In this document: positions 1-9,620 of the stretch, one piece after another
How the letters are laid out: every line of letters begins with the position of its first letter
Numbering within the stretch: position 1 is the stretch's first letter
Program-made: the position numbers and the translations under genes
The notes under the pieces: generated by a model
Told to the model about the DNA's origin: nothing
Databases searched by the model: none
What the model saw: the letters and a program-made list of their open reading frames with translations, nothing else
DNA from: Thermoactinospora rubra
Lineage (GTDB): Bacteria > Actinomycetota > Actinomycetes > Streptosporangiales > Streptosporangiaceae
Assembly: GCF_002093975.1 (NCBI RefSeq)
Contig: NZ_MSZZ01000024.1
Span: 140,212 to 204,211 of the forward strand
Direction of reading: 5' to 3'
Length of the DNA: 64,000 nucleotides

Positions 1-966
1 CGTCAGCGGGGTGCGCAGCTCGTGGGAGACGTCGGAGACGAACTGGCGCTGGACCTGCGACAGCTCCTCCAGCTGGTGGATCTTCAGCGCCAGGTTGGCG
101 GCCATCTCGTTGAAGGAGGTGGCCAGGCGGGCCAGGTCGTCCTCGCCGCGCACCTTCAGCCGCTCGTCGAGCTGCCCGGCGGCCAGGCGTTCGGCGGCCT
201 GCCGCGCCAGCCGTACCGGGACCACGACCTGGCGGGTGACCAGCGAGGCGATGGCGGCCAGGAGCAGCACCAGGCCCAGGCCGACCAGGACGAGCACCTG
301 GCGCACCGCGGACAGGGTGTCCTCCTCCGCGGTGAGCGGGGAGAAGTGGTAGACCTGGCGGCCCTCCTCCAGGACCACGCCGGTGACGACCGAGATCTGG
401 GTGCCGCCGCGCTCGTAGGGGACGGCGGCGATGATGCTCTTGCGCGTGGGCTCGCCCACCAGGGTCTTCTCGGCGAAGGCGTCCATGGCCGCGCGCAGTT
501 GCGGGGGGATGCTCTGCTCGCTGACGGCGCCGGCGATGCGGGAGCCCTCGGGGTGCTCGGGGTTGAGGATGATCAGGTCGTAGCGGCGGTTCTCGTCCTC
601 CACCGGGGAGACGGCCTTGATGGCCTGGTCGATGGCCGGCGTGTGGATCTGCCCTGGCTTGGGCGCGTCGTCCTGGTCCTCCTGGGAGAGCAGGATGTTC
701 CTGATGGTGGCCGTGTCGTTGCGCGCGTCGCTGATCACGGAGGCCCGGCGCGGGTCGACGACCGAGTCGCTGATCTCCTGGAACAGGAAGTAGCCCAGGA
801 CGGCGACCACGGTCATCGAGATGGCCAGCGTGCTGGTGACCACCCGCATCTGCAGCGAGCTGCGCCACAGATGCCGCACCCTGCGCGCGGCACGCCTGGC
901 CCGCCGCCGGACTCCTCCGAGAATCTGGCGGAATGTCCGTCTACGGGCCGTTGCGGCGGGAGTCAT
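1..966 (-). CDS. mtrB: MtrB sensor histidine kinase (5' part, cut by window edge)
   Basis: The minus-strand frame opens with ATG at 966 and runs off the left edge, giving the first 322 residues. It starts with a basic cytoplasmic stretch, then a transmembrane helix (about residues 38-58), an extracellular sensor region of some 150 residues, a second helix (about 225-245), a HAMP-like linker (VVPVRLARQAAERLAAGQ), and ends inside the HisKA box with VSDVSHELRTPLT, so the phospho-accepting His is present but the ATPase domain lies outside the window. It follows mtrA after a 20-nt gap, the usual mtrA-mtrB order. MtrB senses envelope or osmotic state and phosphorylates MtrA, which controls cell division, wall remodelling and, in streptomycetes, development. 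lpqB would be expected next, outside the window. The identity rests on motif order plus the mtrA neighbour. Confidence 0.93.
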   Translation of the reverse strand, partial: MTPAATARRRTFRQILGGVRRRARRAARRVRHLWRSSLQMRVVTSTLAISMTVVAVLGYFLFQEISDSVVDPRRASVISDARNDTATIRNILLSQEDQDDAPKPGQIHTPAIDQAIKAVSPVEDENRRYDLIILNPEHPEGSRIAGAVSEQSIPPQLRAAMDAFAEKTLVGEPTRKSIIAAVPYERGGTQISVVTGVVLEEGRQVYHFSPLTAEEDTLSAVRQVLVLVGLGLVLLLAAIASLVTRQVVVPVRLARQAAERLAAGQLDERLKVRGEDDLARLATSFNEMAANLALKIHQLEELSQVQRQFVSDVSHELRTPLT

Positions 967-986
967 CTCAGGGAACTACCGGCAGG

Positions 987-1664
987 TCACGCCGGGCCGG
1001 CTTTGTAGCCGACGCCGCGGACGGTGACCACGATCTCGGGGTGCTCGGGGTCCTTCTCGATCTTGGCGCGGAGCCGCTGGACGTGCACGTTGACCAGGCG
1101 GGTGTCGGCCGCGTGCCGGTACCCCCACACCTGCTCCAGCAGCACCTCGCGGGTGAAGACCTGGCGCGGCTTGCGCGCCAGGGCGACGAGCAGGTCGAAC
1201 TCCAGCGGCGTGAGGTTGATGGTCTCCTCGCCGCGCTTGACGGAGTGGCCCGCCACGTCGATGGTGATGTCGCCGATCTGGAGGATCTCCGGGGTCGGCT
1301 CGTCGGTGCGGCGCAGCCGCGCGCGCACCCTCGCGATGAGCTCCTTGGGCTTGAACGGCTTGACGATGTAGTCGTCGGCGCCCGACTCCAGGCCCAGCAC
1401 CACGTCGATGGTGTCGCTCTTGGCCGTCAGCATCACGATGGGCACGCCGGACTCGGCCCTGATGCGGCGGCAGACGTCGATGCCGTCGGCCCCGGGCAGC
1501 ATGAGGTCCAGGAGCACCAGATCGGGACGGGTCTCGCGGAACGCATCGAGGGCCTTGTCGCCGTCGGAGACAAAGGAGGGCTCGAAGCCTTCTCCGCGCA
1601 ACACGATGCCGAGCATCTCGGCGAGAGCGGCGTCATCGTCGACGACCAGCACGCGACCTTTCAT
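987..1664 (-). CDS. mtrA: MtrA response regulator (OmpR/PhoB family)
   Basis: A 225-residue protein with a receiver domain (acidic pocket D9-D11, phospho-acceptor D53 in VLLDLMLPG, conserved K in VKPFKPKEL) followed by a winged-helix Trans_reg_C domain ending in VTVRGVGYKAGPA. The string ELLVALARKPRQVFTREVLLEQ-type recognition region and the terminal RGVGYK are typical of MtrA. Start ATG at 1664 is preceded by a GAGGGG ribosome-binding site five or so nt upstream and a TAGAAC element about 14 nt upstream. It is the first gene of the mtrAB operon and is divergent from the membrane-protein/DUF4129/MoxR operon across 263 bp. MtrA is a global regulator of division, wall hydrolase and development genes in actinomycetes; that role is family knowledge. 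Confidence 0.95.
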   Translation of the reverse strand: MKGRVLVVDDDAALAEMLGIVLRGEGFEPSFVSDGDKALDAFRETRPDLVLLDLMLPGADGIDVCRRIRAESGVPIVMLTAKSDTIDVVLGLESGADDYIVKPFKPKELIARVRARLRRTDEPTPEILQIGDITIDVAGHSVKRGEETINLTPLEFDLLVALARKPRQVFTREVLLEQVWGYRHAADTRLVNVHVQRLRAKIEKDPEHPEIVVTVRGVGYKAGPA

Positions 1665-1927
1665 GGCCCCTCATTCGGTTCTACGCATTGTGGGACATAC
1701 AGCACGATGCAGGAAAGGGTACCCTTGCCTGCCATCTGGATGTGACGTGAGACCGTCAAAAGTCGAATCCTACGACCCTCTCCGACGTCCCGCGTTCTCC
1801 CCCGCAATCATCAGTCTGCGTTAAGCGGCGACGATTAGACCATCCCTACGCCCGGCTTGCAGAGAAACATCCTGGAATGCCCTCCCAATAGCGCGTCTCG
1901 TCGCCGCTGCGTGCCAGGATTGGGGGT

Positions 1928-3211
1928 ATGTCAGACGGTCACGAGAGGCCCCCCGGCTGGGCGGCCGAGCAGCCTCCGCCGTACGGAGCCCCCGCGTCCT
2001 CTCCTTGGGCCGCCCCCGGCCGTGAGCCCGGCGAGCAGCCGCCGCCCCCGCCGCAGGCTCCGCCGTACGGCCAGCCGTATGGCCAGCCGTATGGTCAGCC
2101 GCAGCAGCCGTACGGCCAGCAGCCCTACGGCCCGCCCGGTCAGGCGCCGGGCCAGCCGGCGCCCGGCTACGGCTACGCGCCGCCGCCTCCGGCGCTGCGT
2201 CCCGGCATCATCCCTCTCCGGCCGCTGACGCTCGGCGACATCCTCGACGGCACCATCAAGCTGATCCGCTCCAACCCCAAGGCCATGCTGGGCCTGTCGG
2301 CGATCACCGCGCTGCTCGTGGCGATCCCGGTCGCGGTCACCCAGGCCGTCTTCGTCGGGTCCGTGGGCGGCGTGCTGTCCGACCCCGCCTCGGCCACCGC
2401 GGAGGACGTGCAGCGCCTCGACTCCGGCGTCTTCGCCACCTACGGCGGCGCGCTCGTCTCGCAGCTGATCGGCATCGTGGCCGTCACGCTCCTCACCGGG
2501 GTGATCACCAGGATCCTCGGCCGGGCCGTGTTCGGCGGCCGGATCACCGCGGGCGAGGCGTGGCGGCTGCTGAAGGGCCGGTGGCCGGCCATGTTCGGCG
2601 TGGTGGGCATCCTGACCGCGCTGCTGCTCGCGCCGCTGCTGATCGTCGTGCCGCTCACCGTCGCGCTGCTCGCGGGAGTCGGCCAGGCCCAGCAGGCGGG
2701 CGTGCTGTTCGCCCTCATCGTCCTGGTCGGCCTGCCGTACATCGCCTACTCGCTGTTCCTCACCGCCCGCTTCTCCTTCGCCACCCCGGCCGTCGTGCTG
2801 GAGGGGCGCGGCCCGATCGACGCCATGCGGCGCTCGTGGCGGCTGGTGACCGGCGACTTCTGGCGGGTGCTCGGCATCCTGTTGGTCACCGCGCTGCTGG
2901 CCGGCTTCATCAGCGGGGTCGTCAGCGTGCCGTTCACCATCGCCGGCATGATGATCGGGATGTTCGGCGGCGGGACGACCGGCGCGTCGATCGTCACGGC
3001 CGTCCTCATCGCGGTCGGCACGATGGTGGGAGGCATGATCTCCTACCCCGTCCAGGCGGGCGTCGCCGGGCTCCTCTACACCGACCGCCGGATGCGCAGC
3101 GAGGCGTTCGACCTGGTGCTGCAGACCGCCGCGCTCGAACAGCAGCGGCAGGGCTGGGTCCACGCCTCCGCCGACGACCTCTGGCACCCGTCGAACGCCG
3201 CCAGGTCGTGA
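1928..3211 (+). CDS. Proline/glutamine-rich N-terminus plus polytopic membrane domain
   Basis: A 427-residue protein. Residues 1-90 are low-complexity, rich in P, G, Y and Q, with tandem PYGQ units encoded by near-identical 12-bp repeats around 2066-2130. After the segment RPLTLGDILDGTIKLIRSNP come about six hydrophobic helices, a layout typical of the glycerophosphoryl-diester-phosphodiesterase membrane-domain family (DUF7544/GPDPase_memb-like). No catalytic phosphodiesterase domain is present. GGGGG lies 3-8 nt before the ATG. Its stop overlaps the start of the DUF4129 gene as GTGA, so translation is probably coupled through five genes to the MoxR ATPase. The position beside mtrAB is conserved in related actinomycetes as I recall. 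Function is unknown; a scaffold role for the MoxR-DUF58 system is possible. Confidence 0.85.
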   Translation: MSDGHERPPGWAAEQPPPYGAPASSPWAAPGREPGEQPPPPPQAPPYGQPYGQPYGQPQQPYGQQPYGPPGQAPGQPAPGYGYAPPPPALRPGIIPLRPLTLGDILDGTIKLIRSNPKAMLGLSAITALLVAIPVAVTQAVFVGSVGGVLSDPASATAEDVQRLDSGVFATYGGALVSQLIGIVAVTLLTGVITRILGRAVFGGRITAGEAWRLLKGRWPAMFGVVGILTALLLAPLLIVVPLTVALLAGVGQAQQAGVLFALIVLVGLPYIAYSLFLTARFSFATPAVVLEGRGPIDAMRRSWRLVTGDFWRVLGILLVTALLAGFISGVVSVPFTIAGMMIGMFGGGTTGASIVTAVLIAVGTMVGGMISYPVQAGVAGLLYTDRRMRSEAFDLVLQTAALEQQRQGWVHASADDLWHPSNAARS

Positions 3212-3921
3212 CAGCGCCACCGATCGGACGCGAGGAGGCCGGGCGCGAGGCCGCCGGAGAGCTCCTCAAGCCCGGCTACGAGCACGAATCGCCGGTCGAC
3301 GAGTTGTGGCGGCGGCTGCAGCAGTTCCTGGGCGACCTGATGGACGCCGCGGGCGCCGGCGGCCAGGTGGGCGGGCTGGTGGCGGCGGCGCTCATCCTGC
3401 TGATCGTCGTGGCGGCGGTCTTCCTGGTCGCCTGGGCCCTGCGCAAGACGTCCAGGGCCAGGGCCGCGGGCCCCGAGGTGCTGTTCGGGGAGCGGCTGCT
3501 CACGGCGGCCGAGCACAGGGCCAACGCCGAGCGCCTGGCCGCCGAGGGCAGCTGGGCGCAGGCGATCAGGGAACGGCTGCGCGCCATCGTGCGCGACCTG
3601 GAGGAGCGCGCGATCGTCGACCGGCTCCAGGGCCGCACCGCCGACGAGCTGGCCGCCGAGGCCGGGCGGGCGCTGCCGGAGTTCGCGGCCGAGCTCGCCA
3701 CGGCCGCGCGGATCTTCGACGACGTGACCTATGGCGACGTGCCGGGCACGGCCGACGCCTACGGGGTGCTGGCCGGGCTCGACGACCGGCTGCGGGTGGC
3801 CAGGCCGGTGCCGCTCGGGGCGGGCGCCGCTCCGCCCGGCGGCGGCCCGGGTCCGCTCGGGACAGGCTCGGTCCCGCCCGGGGCAGGCTCCGGGGGATCC
3901 TTGGGGGGAGGCACGGCATGA
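3208..3921 (+). CDS. DUF4129 domain membrane protein
   Basis: GTG start at 3208 overlaps the previous stop by four bases (GTGA) and the end overlaps the next ATG the same way. The 237-residue product has a short cytoplasmic or periplasmic N-terminus (about 50 residues), one transmembrane helix (about 55-78, VGGLVAAALILLIVVAAV) and a DUF4129 domain marked by the pattern of paired arginines and acidic residues in RERLRAIVRDLEERAIVD and the AAEAGRALPEFA and AARIFDDVTYG motifs. The C-terminal 40 residues are Gly/Pro/Ala rich linker. DUF4129 proteins regularly accompany DUF58 and MoxR genes and are thought to be part of a membrane complex related to transglutaminase-like or MoxR chaperone systems. 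No catalytic role is evident. Confidence 0.88.
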   Translation: MTAPPIGREEAGREAAGELLKPGYEHESPVDELWRRLQQFLGDLMDAAGAGGQVGGLVAAALILLIVVAAVFLVAWALRKTSRARAAGPEVLFGERLLTAAEHRANAERLAAEGSWAQAIRERLRAIVRDLEERAIVDRLQGRTADELAAEAGRALPEFAAELATAARIFDDVTYGDVPGTADAYGVLAGLDDRLRVARPVPLGAGAAPPGGGPGPLGTGSVPPGAGSGGSLGGGTA

Positions 3922-5131
3922 GCGACCTGCTCGCCCCGCAACGGCAACCAGGCGACACGACGGCTCCGCAGCAGCCCTCCACGGCGGTGTCGGCCACGCC
4001 CCGGACCCTCTGGCGGGCCGCGCGCGCCCCGCTGGCCGTGGCCCTCCTGCTCGTGGTCGTCGCCGCGGCCACAGTGCTCCTCGGCGGGCAGGGACGCCCC
4101 GGCCGCTACCTCGACCCCGACGACGGCTCGCTGGCCGGCGGCAGGGCGCTGGCCGCGCTGCTGCGCGCCCACGGCGTCACCGTGGACCGGGTCGACTCCG
4201 CCGACCGGGCCGCCGCGCTGGCCTCCGGCGACCGGCTCCTGCTCGTCACCGACGCCTTCCCGCTCACGCCGTCCGAGGTCGGGCGGCTCGCCGACCTGCC
4301 CGGCGACCTGCTGATCGTCGGCGACACCGGCTACCTGCACGTCCTCGCGCCCGAGGTCAGGGCCAACCGGGAGCGGGTGCGCGAGCGGTCCCGCGAGCCG
4401 CGCTGCGACCTGCCGGGCGCCCAGGCGGCGGGCAGCGCCCACATCGGCGGCCTCACCTTCTCCGGGCCCCGGGGCGCGGTCGGCTGCTACCCGGCCGACG
4501 ACAAGCCCACGCTCCTGCGCTACGCCTCCGGCGGCCGGACCGTGACGGTCGTGGGCAGCAGCGGCTTCATGACCAACCAGCGGCTCGACGAGGACGGCAA
4601 CGCCGCGCTGGCGCTCAACCTGCTGCGCGGCAAGCAGGCGGTGACCTGGCTGGTACGGCCCGCGCCCGAGGAGGGCGAGAGCCAGGACGACGAGACCCTG
4701 GCCGGGCCGGAGGGCAAGTCGTTCCACGAGCTGATGCCCGACAACGTCGGGTGGGGCGTGTGGATGGCGCTCATCGCGCTGCTGCTGACGATCCTGTGGC
4801 GCGGCAGGCGGCTCGGCCCGGTGGTCGCCGAACGGCTCCCGGTCGTGGTGCGCGCCGCGGAGACCGTCGAGGGCCGGGGCCGCCTCTACCGCGCCCGCCG
4901 GGCGCGCGGCACCGCCGCCGAGGCGCTGCGCGCGGGCGCTCTCGACCGGATCGTGCCCCGGCTCGGGCTGACCGCTGACGCCGGTCCCGACGCCGTCGTG
5001 TCGGCGATAGCCGTACGGACCGGGCAGGACCCGCGGCAGATCGGCGCCGCCCTGTACGGCCCGCCGCCCGCCGACGACGCGGGCCTCGTCGGACTGGCCG
5101 GGTACCTTGACTTCCTCGAGAAGGGAATCCA

Positions 5132-5135
<4 letters not shown>
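3918..5135 (+). CDS. DUF4350 domain membrane protein
   Basis: A 405-residue protein starting with ATG at 3918 that overlaps the preceding stop. After a disordered 35-residue N-terminus there is a transmembrane helix (about 38-58), then an extracytoplasmic DUF4350 domain: GGRALAALLRAHGVTVDRV followed by a Rossmann-like strand pattern (LLLVTDAFPLT, LLIVGDTGYL). A second helix (about 283-302, GWGVWMALIALLLTILW) is followed by a cytoplasmic tail of about 100 residues with RARRARGTAAEALRAG and FLEKGIQ. The order DUF4129, DUF4350, MoxR, DUF58 is the standard actinobacterial arrangement. The overlap with the downstream GTG suggests coupled translation. The domain may bind a ligand in the periplasm, but nothing catalytic can be assigned. 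Confidence 0.88.
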
Positions 5136-6112
<977 letters not shown>

Positions 6113-6170
6113 CCTCGCCGCTCGTTCCCACCGGCGGTACGGCGGGTCACGCGCGAGGCGGGGTGGTGAG

Positions 6171-7586
6171 ATGGCGCTGAGCGGGCGGGCCGCGCTGGTG
6201 GCGGCGCTGGGCGTCGTGGTCGTGCTGATCGCGCCGCAGCCCGGCCCCGCGCTGGCCGGGGTGTGCCTGCTGCTGGCCGCGGGTGTCCTGGTCGACCTGC
6301 TGTTCGCGGGAGCCGTACGGCCCCTGCGCTTCCACCGCTCCGGCGACACGCTGATCCGGCTGGGCCAGACCGCCACGCTCCAGATCGTCGTGGAGAACCC
6401 CGGCAGGCGGCGGGTGCGCGGCGAGCTGCGCGACGCCTGGCCCCCGTCCGCGGGAGCCGTCCCGCGCTCGCAGCCGGTCGACGTCCCGCCCGGCGAGCGC
6501 CGCCGCTACACCGTCACGCTCGCCCCGGCGCGGCGCGGCGACCGGGAGTCCGTCGCGGTCGCCGTGCGCTCGCGCGGCCCGCTGGGCCTGGCCTCCAGGC
6601 AGGGCACCCACCGGGCGCCGTGGTCGGTGCGGGTGCTGCCGCCGTTCCTGTCGCGCAAGCACCTCCCCTCGCGCCTGGCCCGCCTGCGCGAGCTGGAGGG
6701 CCAGCACCCCGCCCTGGTCCGCGGGCAGGGCACCGAGTTCGACTCGCTGCGCGAGTACGTCGTCGGCGACGACGTGCGCTCCATCGACTGGCGCGCGACC
6801 GCCCGCCGCCACGACGTCGTGGTCCGCACCTGGCGGCCCGAGCGCGACCGGCGGGTGCTGATCGTCCTCGACACCGGCCGCACCTCGGCGGGCCGGGTCG
6901 GCGTCGCCCCCATCCCGCTGGCCGGGGCGGTCCCCCGGCGCGGCCTGCTCACCCCGTCGATCCCCGGGCAGAGCCGGCCGGGGGCCGTTTCCCGGACGCA
7001 GGACGAGGCGCTGCCGGCCCCCGGCTGGCCGCGCCTGGACTGGTCGATGGACGCCGCCCTGCTGCTCGCCGCGCTGGCCGCCCGCGCCGGCGACCGGGTC
7101 GACTTCCTCGCCTACGACCGCGCGGTGCGCGCCTGGGTCTCCGGAGCCTCCCGCACCGAGCTGCTGCCCGCCCTGGTCAACGTCATGGCGCCGATCGAGG
7201 CGGAGCTGATCGAGGCCGACGCCGCCGGGATGGTGGCCGCGGTGCTCTCCCGCGCCCGCCACCGCTGCCTGGTGGTCCTGCTCACGGACCTGAACGCCGC
7301 CGCGCTGGACGAGGGCCTGATGCCCGTGCTCCCCCAGCTGTCCTCGCGCCACCTCGTGCTGGTCGCGGGCGTGTCGGACCCGCTGGTGGCCGCGATGGCG
7401 GCCCGCAAGGGGACGGCCGAGCAGGTCTACGACGCCGCGGCGGCGGAGCGCGCCATGGCCGACCGGAGGCGGATCACCGCCCGGCTGCGGCGGCACGGCG
7501 TCGAGGTGGTCGACGCGGCCCCCGACGAGATCGCCCCGGCGCTGGCCGACGCCTACCTGGCCCTCAAGGCCGCAGGACGGCTGTAG
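6171..7586 (+). CDS. DUF58 domain protein (MoxR partner)
   Basis: A 471-residue protein with two N-terminal membrane helices (about residues 7-45), a beta-rich middle region (VVENPGRRRVRGELRDAW) and the DUF58 signature EFDSLREYVVGDDVRSIDWRATARR-type block, followed by VLIVLDTGRTS, which corresponds to the DxSxS metal site region of VWA-like folds. Start ATG 6171 has GGTGAG a few nt upstream; the gap to moxR is 58 nt. Between RTSAGRVG and PRLDWSMDAALLL there is an additional roughly 38-residue Pro/Gly/Arg-rich segment that I do not expect in close relatives. DUF58 proteins are MoxR-dependent envelope factors. It ends four bases from the stop of the convergent SpoIIM-like gene. Confidence 0.92.
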   Translation: MALSGRAALVAALGVVVVLIAPQPGPALAGVCLLLAAGVLVDLLFAGAVRPLRFHRSGDTLIRLGQTATLQIVVENPGRRRVRGELRDAWPPSAGAVPRSQPVDVPPGERRRYTVTLAPARRGDRESVAVAVRSRGPLGLASRQGTHRAPWSVRVLPPFLSRKHLPSRLARLRELEGQHPALVRGQGTEFDSLREYVVGDDVRSIDWRATARRHDVVVRTWRPERDRRVLIVLDTGRTSAGRVGVAPIPLAGAVPRRGLLTPSIPGQSRPGAVSRTQDEALPAPGWPRLDWSMDAALLLAALAARAGDRVDFLAYDRAVRAWVSGASRTELLPALVNVMAPIEAELIEADAAGMVAAVLSRARHRCLVVLLTDLNAAALDEGLMPVLPQLSSRHLVLVAGVSDPLVAAMAARKGTAEQVYDAAAAERAMADRRRITARLRRHGVEVVDAAPDEIAPALADAYLALKAAGRL

Positions 7587-7590
7587 CGGG

Positions 7591-8604
7591 TCAGGCCGTG
7601 GTGGGCGCGATGTCGGGGGCGCGCTCGATGTCGCCGGTCTCCCTGGCCCGCATGGCGCGCCGCCCGAGCACGACGACATACGCCAGGAACCCGATCTCGG
7701 CCAGCACCCCGATGGCGATCCGCGCCCACGTCGGCAGCCCGGACGGGGTGACGAGCGCCTCGATCAGCCCGGAGACGAACAGCACCGCCACCAGCCCGAG
7801 CGCCACCGCGACGACGGCCCTGCCCTGCTCGGCCAGCGCCTCCAGCCTGCCGCGCGGCCCGGGGTCGACGACGGTCCAGCCCAGGCGCATCCCGGCGCCC
7901 GCCGCCAGGAACACCGCGGTCAGCTCCAGCAGGCCGTGCGGGGTGATGAGGCCGAAGAAGATGTCGAGCTTGCCGCGCGAGGCCATGAGCCCTCCGGCCA
8001 CCGCGACGTTCTCGGCGTTGGTGTAGAGGAAGTACGGGATCGGCAGGCCCATGAAGATCGCCGAGATGATCATGAGCATGGAGACCCAGGCGTTGTTGAT
8101 CCAGACGCGGCTGGCGAAGGAGGCCGCCGGGTTCTCCGAGTAGTAGTCCGCGAAGTCGTGCTCGACCAGCTGCGTGATCTCCTCCTCCGAGGCGATCGAC
8201 GCCTGGACCTCGGGACTGCCCGCGACCCACGCGCCCATCACCCAGGAGACCGCCAGGAACGCCAGCGCCGCGCCCAGCCACCACCACCGGGCCCGGTAGG
8301 CCACCACGGGGAAGGACACGGTGAAGAACCTCAGCAGCTCCCGCCAGGCCGGGGTGTGGGCGCCCGTGACCGCCGACCTCGCGCGGGCCACCAGCGCCGA
8401 CAGCCGCCCCACCAGCAGCGCGTCGGCGTGCCCCGAGCGCACGATGGACAGGTGCGTGGACACCCGCTGGTAGAGGGCCACCAGCTCGTCGACCTCCGGC
8501 CCGGTCAGCTTCGAGCGGTGCTTGATGAGGTGCTCGAGACGGTCCCAGGCCTGGCGGTGCGCCGCGACGAAAGCATCGATGTCCACGCCGACATTCTGAC
8601 GCAC
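7591..8604 (-). CDS. Stage II sporulation protein M (SpoIIM)-like membrane protein
   Basis: A 337-residue minus-strand protein. The N-terminal about 100 residues are helical and cytoplasmic (VDIDAFVAAHRQAWDRLE, LYQRVSTHLSIVRSG), followed by six or so transmembrane helices including the conserved SpoIIM core NNAWVSMLMIISAIFMGLP and FFGLITPHGLLELTAVFL. GTG 8604 (GGGAG just upstream) was chosen; GTG 8586, giving VDIDAFV, is the alternative. In Bacillus SpoIIM works with SpoIID/P in peptidoglycan remodelling at engulfment; in actinobacteria the homologue is always near RDD and MoxR/DUF58 genes and its role is not settled. Only 12 bp separate it from the divergent RDD gene, so the two promoters must overlap. 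Confidence 0.9.
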   Translation of the reverse strand: MRQNVGVDIDAFVAAHRQAWDRLEHLIKHRSKLTGPEVDELVALYQRVSTHLSIVRSGHADALLVGRLSALVARARSAVTGAHTPAWRELLRFFTVSFPVVAYRARWWWLGAALAFLAVSWVMGAWVAGSPEVQASIASEEEITQLVEHDFADYYSENPAASFASRVWINNAWVSMLMIISAIFMGLPIPYFLYTNAENVAVAGGLMASRGKLDIFFGLITPHGLLELTAVFLAAGAGMRLGWTVVDPGPRGRLEALAEQGRAVVAVALGLVAVLFVSGLIEALVTPSGLPTWARIAIGVLAEIGFLAYVVVLGRRAMRARETGDIERAPDIAPTTA

Positions 8605-8616
8605 TAGGCTCCCGGT
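8605..8616 (+). promoter_or_regulatory. -10 element for leaderless RDD gene
   Basis: TAGGCT at 8605-8610 fits TANNNT and sits six nt before the ATG at 8617, so transcription would start at or next to the start codon. There is no Shine-Dalgarno sequence between them. The divergent gene starts at 8604, so this promoter lies over the neighbour's first codons. Inference from sequence only. Confidence 0.6.
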
Positions 8617-9567
8617 ATGTCCGAGGTAGTCACCGGTGACGCCGTCGTCCTCGAGGTACGGGTGGCCCAGCTGCCGACCCGGGCCCTGGCCGTCCTCATC
8701 GACCTGCTCGTGCAGTGGACCGTCCTCATCGGCGTGTTCGTCCTGCTGTCGATGTTCGCCTCGGTGAGCGACCCGGCGCTGTTCGCGGCGGCGAACATCC
8801 TGCTGGTGGTGCTGGTGACCGTGGGCTACCCGGTCGCGATCGAGACCCTCACCCGGGGGCGCAGCCTCGGCAAGATGGCGCTCGGCCTGCGCGTGGTCAG
8901 CGACGACGGCAGCCCCGAGCGGTTCCGCCAGGCGCTGTTTCGCGGGCTGGCGGGCTTCGTGGAGTTCTGGATCTTCTACGGCGCGCCGGCGCTGATCTGC
9001 TCGCTGGTGTCGCAGCAGGGCAAGCGGCTCGGCGACGTCTTCGCGGGCACGATCGTGATCTCCGAGCGGGGGCCGCGCGACACCTCGACGGTCATCCAGA
9101 TGCCGCCCCAGCTGGCGCAGTGGGCGAGCACGCTGGAGCTGTCGCAGCTGCCCGACGACGTCGCCGCCGCGGCCAGGCAGTACCTGCTGCGCTGGCACGA
9201 GCTGAGCCCGGCGGTCCAGCACGAGATGGGCACGCGCATCGCCAACCAGGTCGCCTCCCGCATCGCGCCGCCTCCGCCGCCCGGCGTGCCGCCGCACGCC
9301 TACCTCAGCGCCGTCCTGGCCGAGCGCCGCCGCCGGGCCCAGGTACGGCTGGCGCGCCAGGCCGGGACGGGCCACCCCGCGCCGCCTCCCCCTCGACCGG
9401 CGTACGCGCCCGCCTATCCGGCCGTCCCTCCGCCCGCTCCCCCGCCTGCTCCTCTGGCGGCCTATCCGATGGCTCCTCCGCCCGCTCCGTTCGCGCCGCC
9501 GGCCCAGCCGTACCGGAACAAGCAGGAACCGGAGGCCACCCCGGGCGGCTTCGCCCCGCCGGTCTGA
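8617..9567 (+). CDS. RDD family membrane protein
   Basis: A 316-residue protein. The RDD domain covers about residues 15-150: RALAVLIDLL carries the R and D, followed by two to three transmembrane helices and the motif GRSLGKMALGLRVV, then FRGLAGFVEFWIFYGAPALI. Residues 170-240 are soluble and helical; the last 80 residues are Pro/Ala-rich (PPPPRPAYAPAYPAVPPP). RDD proteins are small transporter-like membrane proteins, some linked to Na+/H+ exchange, but most are uncharacterised. The pairing with SpoIIM, DUF58 and MoxR is conserved in actinomycetes. The start codon is fixed by the TAGGCT element six nt upstream. Confidence 0.92.
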   Translation: MSEVVTGDAVVLEVRVAQLPTRALAVLIDLLVQWTVLIGVFVLLSMFASVSDPALFAAANILLVVLVTVGYPVAIETLTRGRSLGKMALGLRVVSDDGSPERFRQALFRGLAGFVEFWIFYGAPALICSLVSQQGKRLGDVFAGTIVISERGPRDTSTVIQMPPQLAQWASTLELSQLPDDVAAAARQYLLRWHELSPAVQHEMGTRIANQVASRIAPPPPPGVPPHAYLSAVLAERRRRAQVRLARQAGTGHPAPPPPRPAYAPAYPAVPPPAPPPAPLAAYPMAPPPAPFAPPAQPYRNKQEPEATPGGFAPPV

Positions 9568-9620
9568 GCCCGTCCGTGGGGCCGGTGCCGCCTTTTGGAC
9601 CTTTGTGGCACAGTGTGCGC

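Noticed and set aside
1665..1927. A small RNA or gene between mtrA and the membrane-protein operon
   Set aside because: No hairpin with a T tract and no coding pattern; it looks like a divergent promoter region only.
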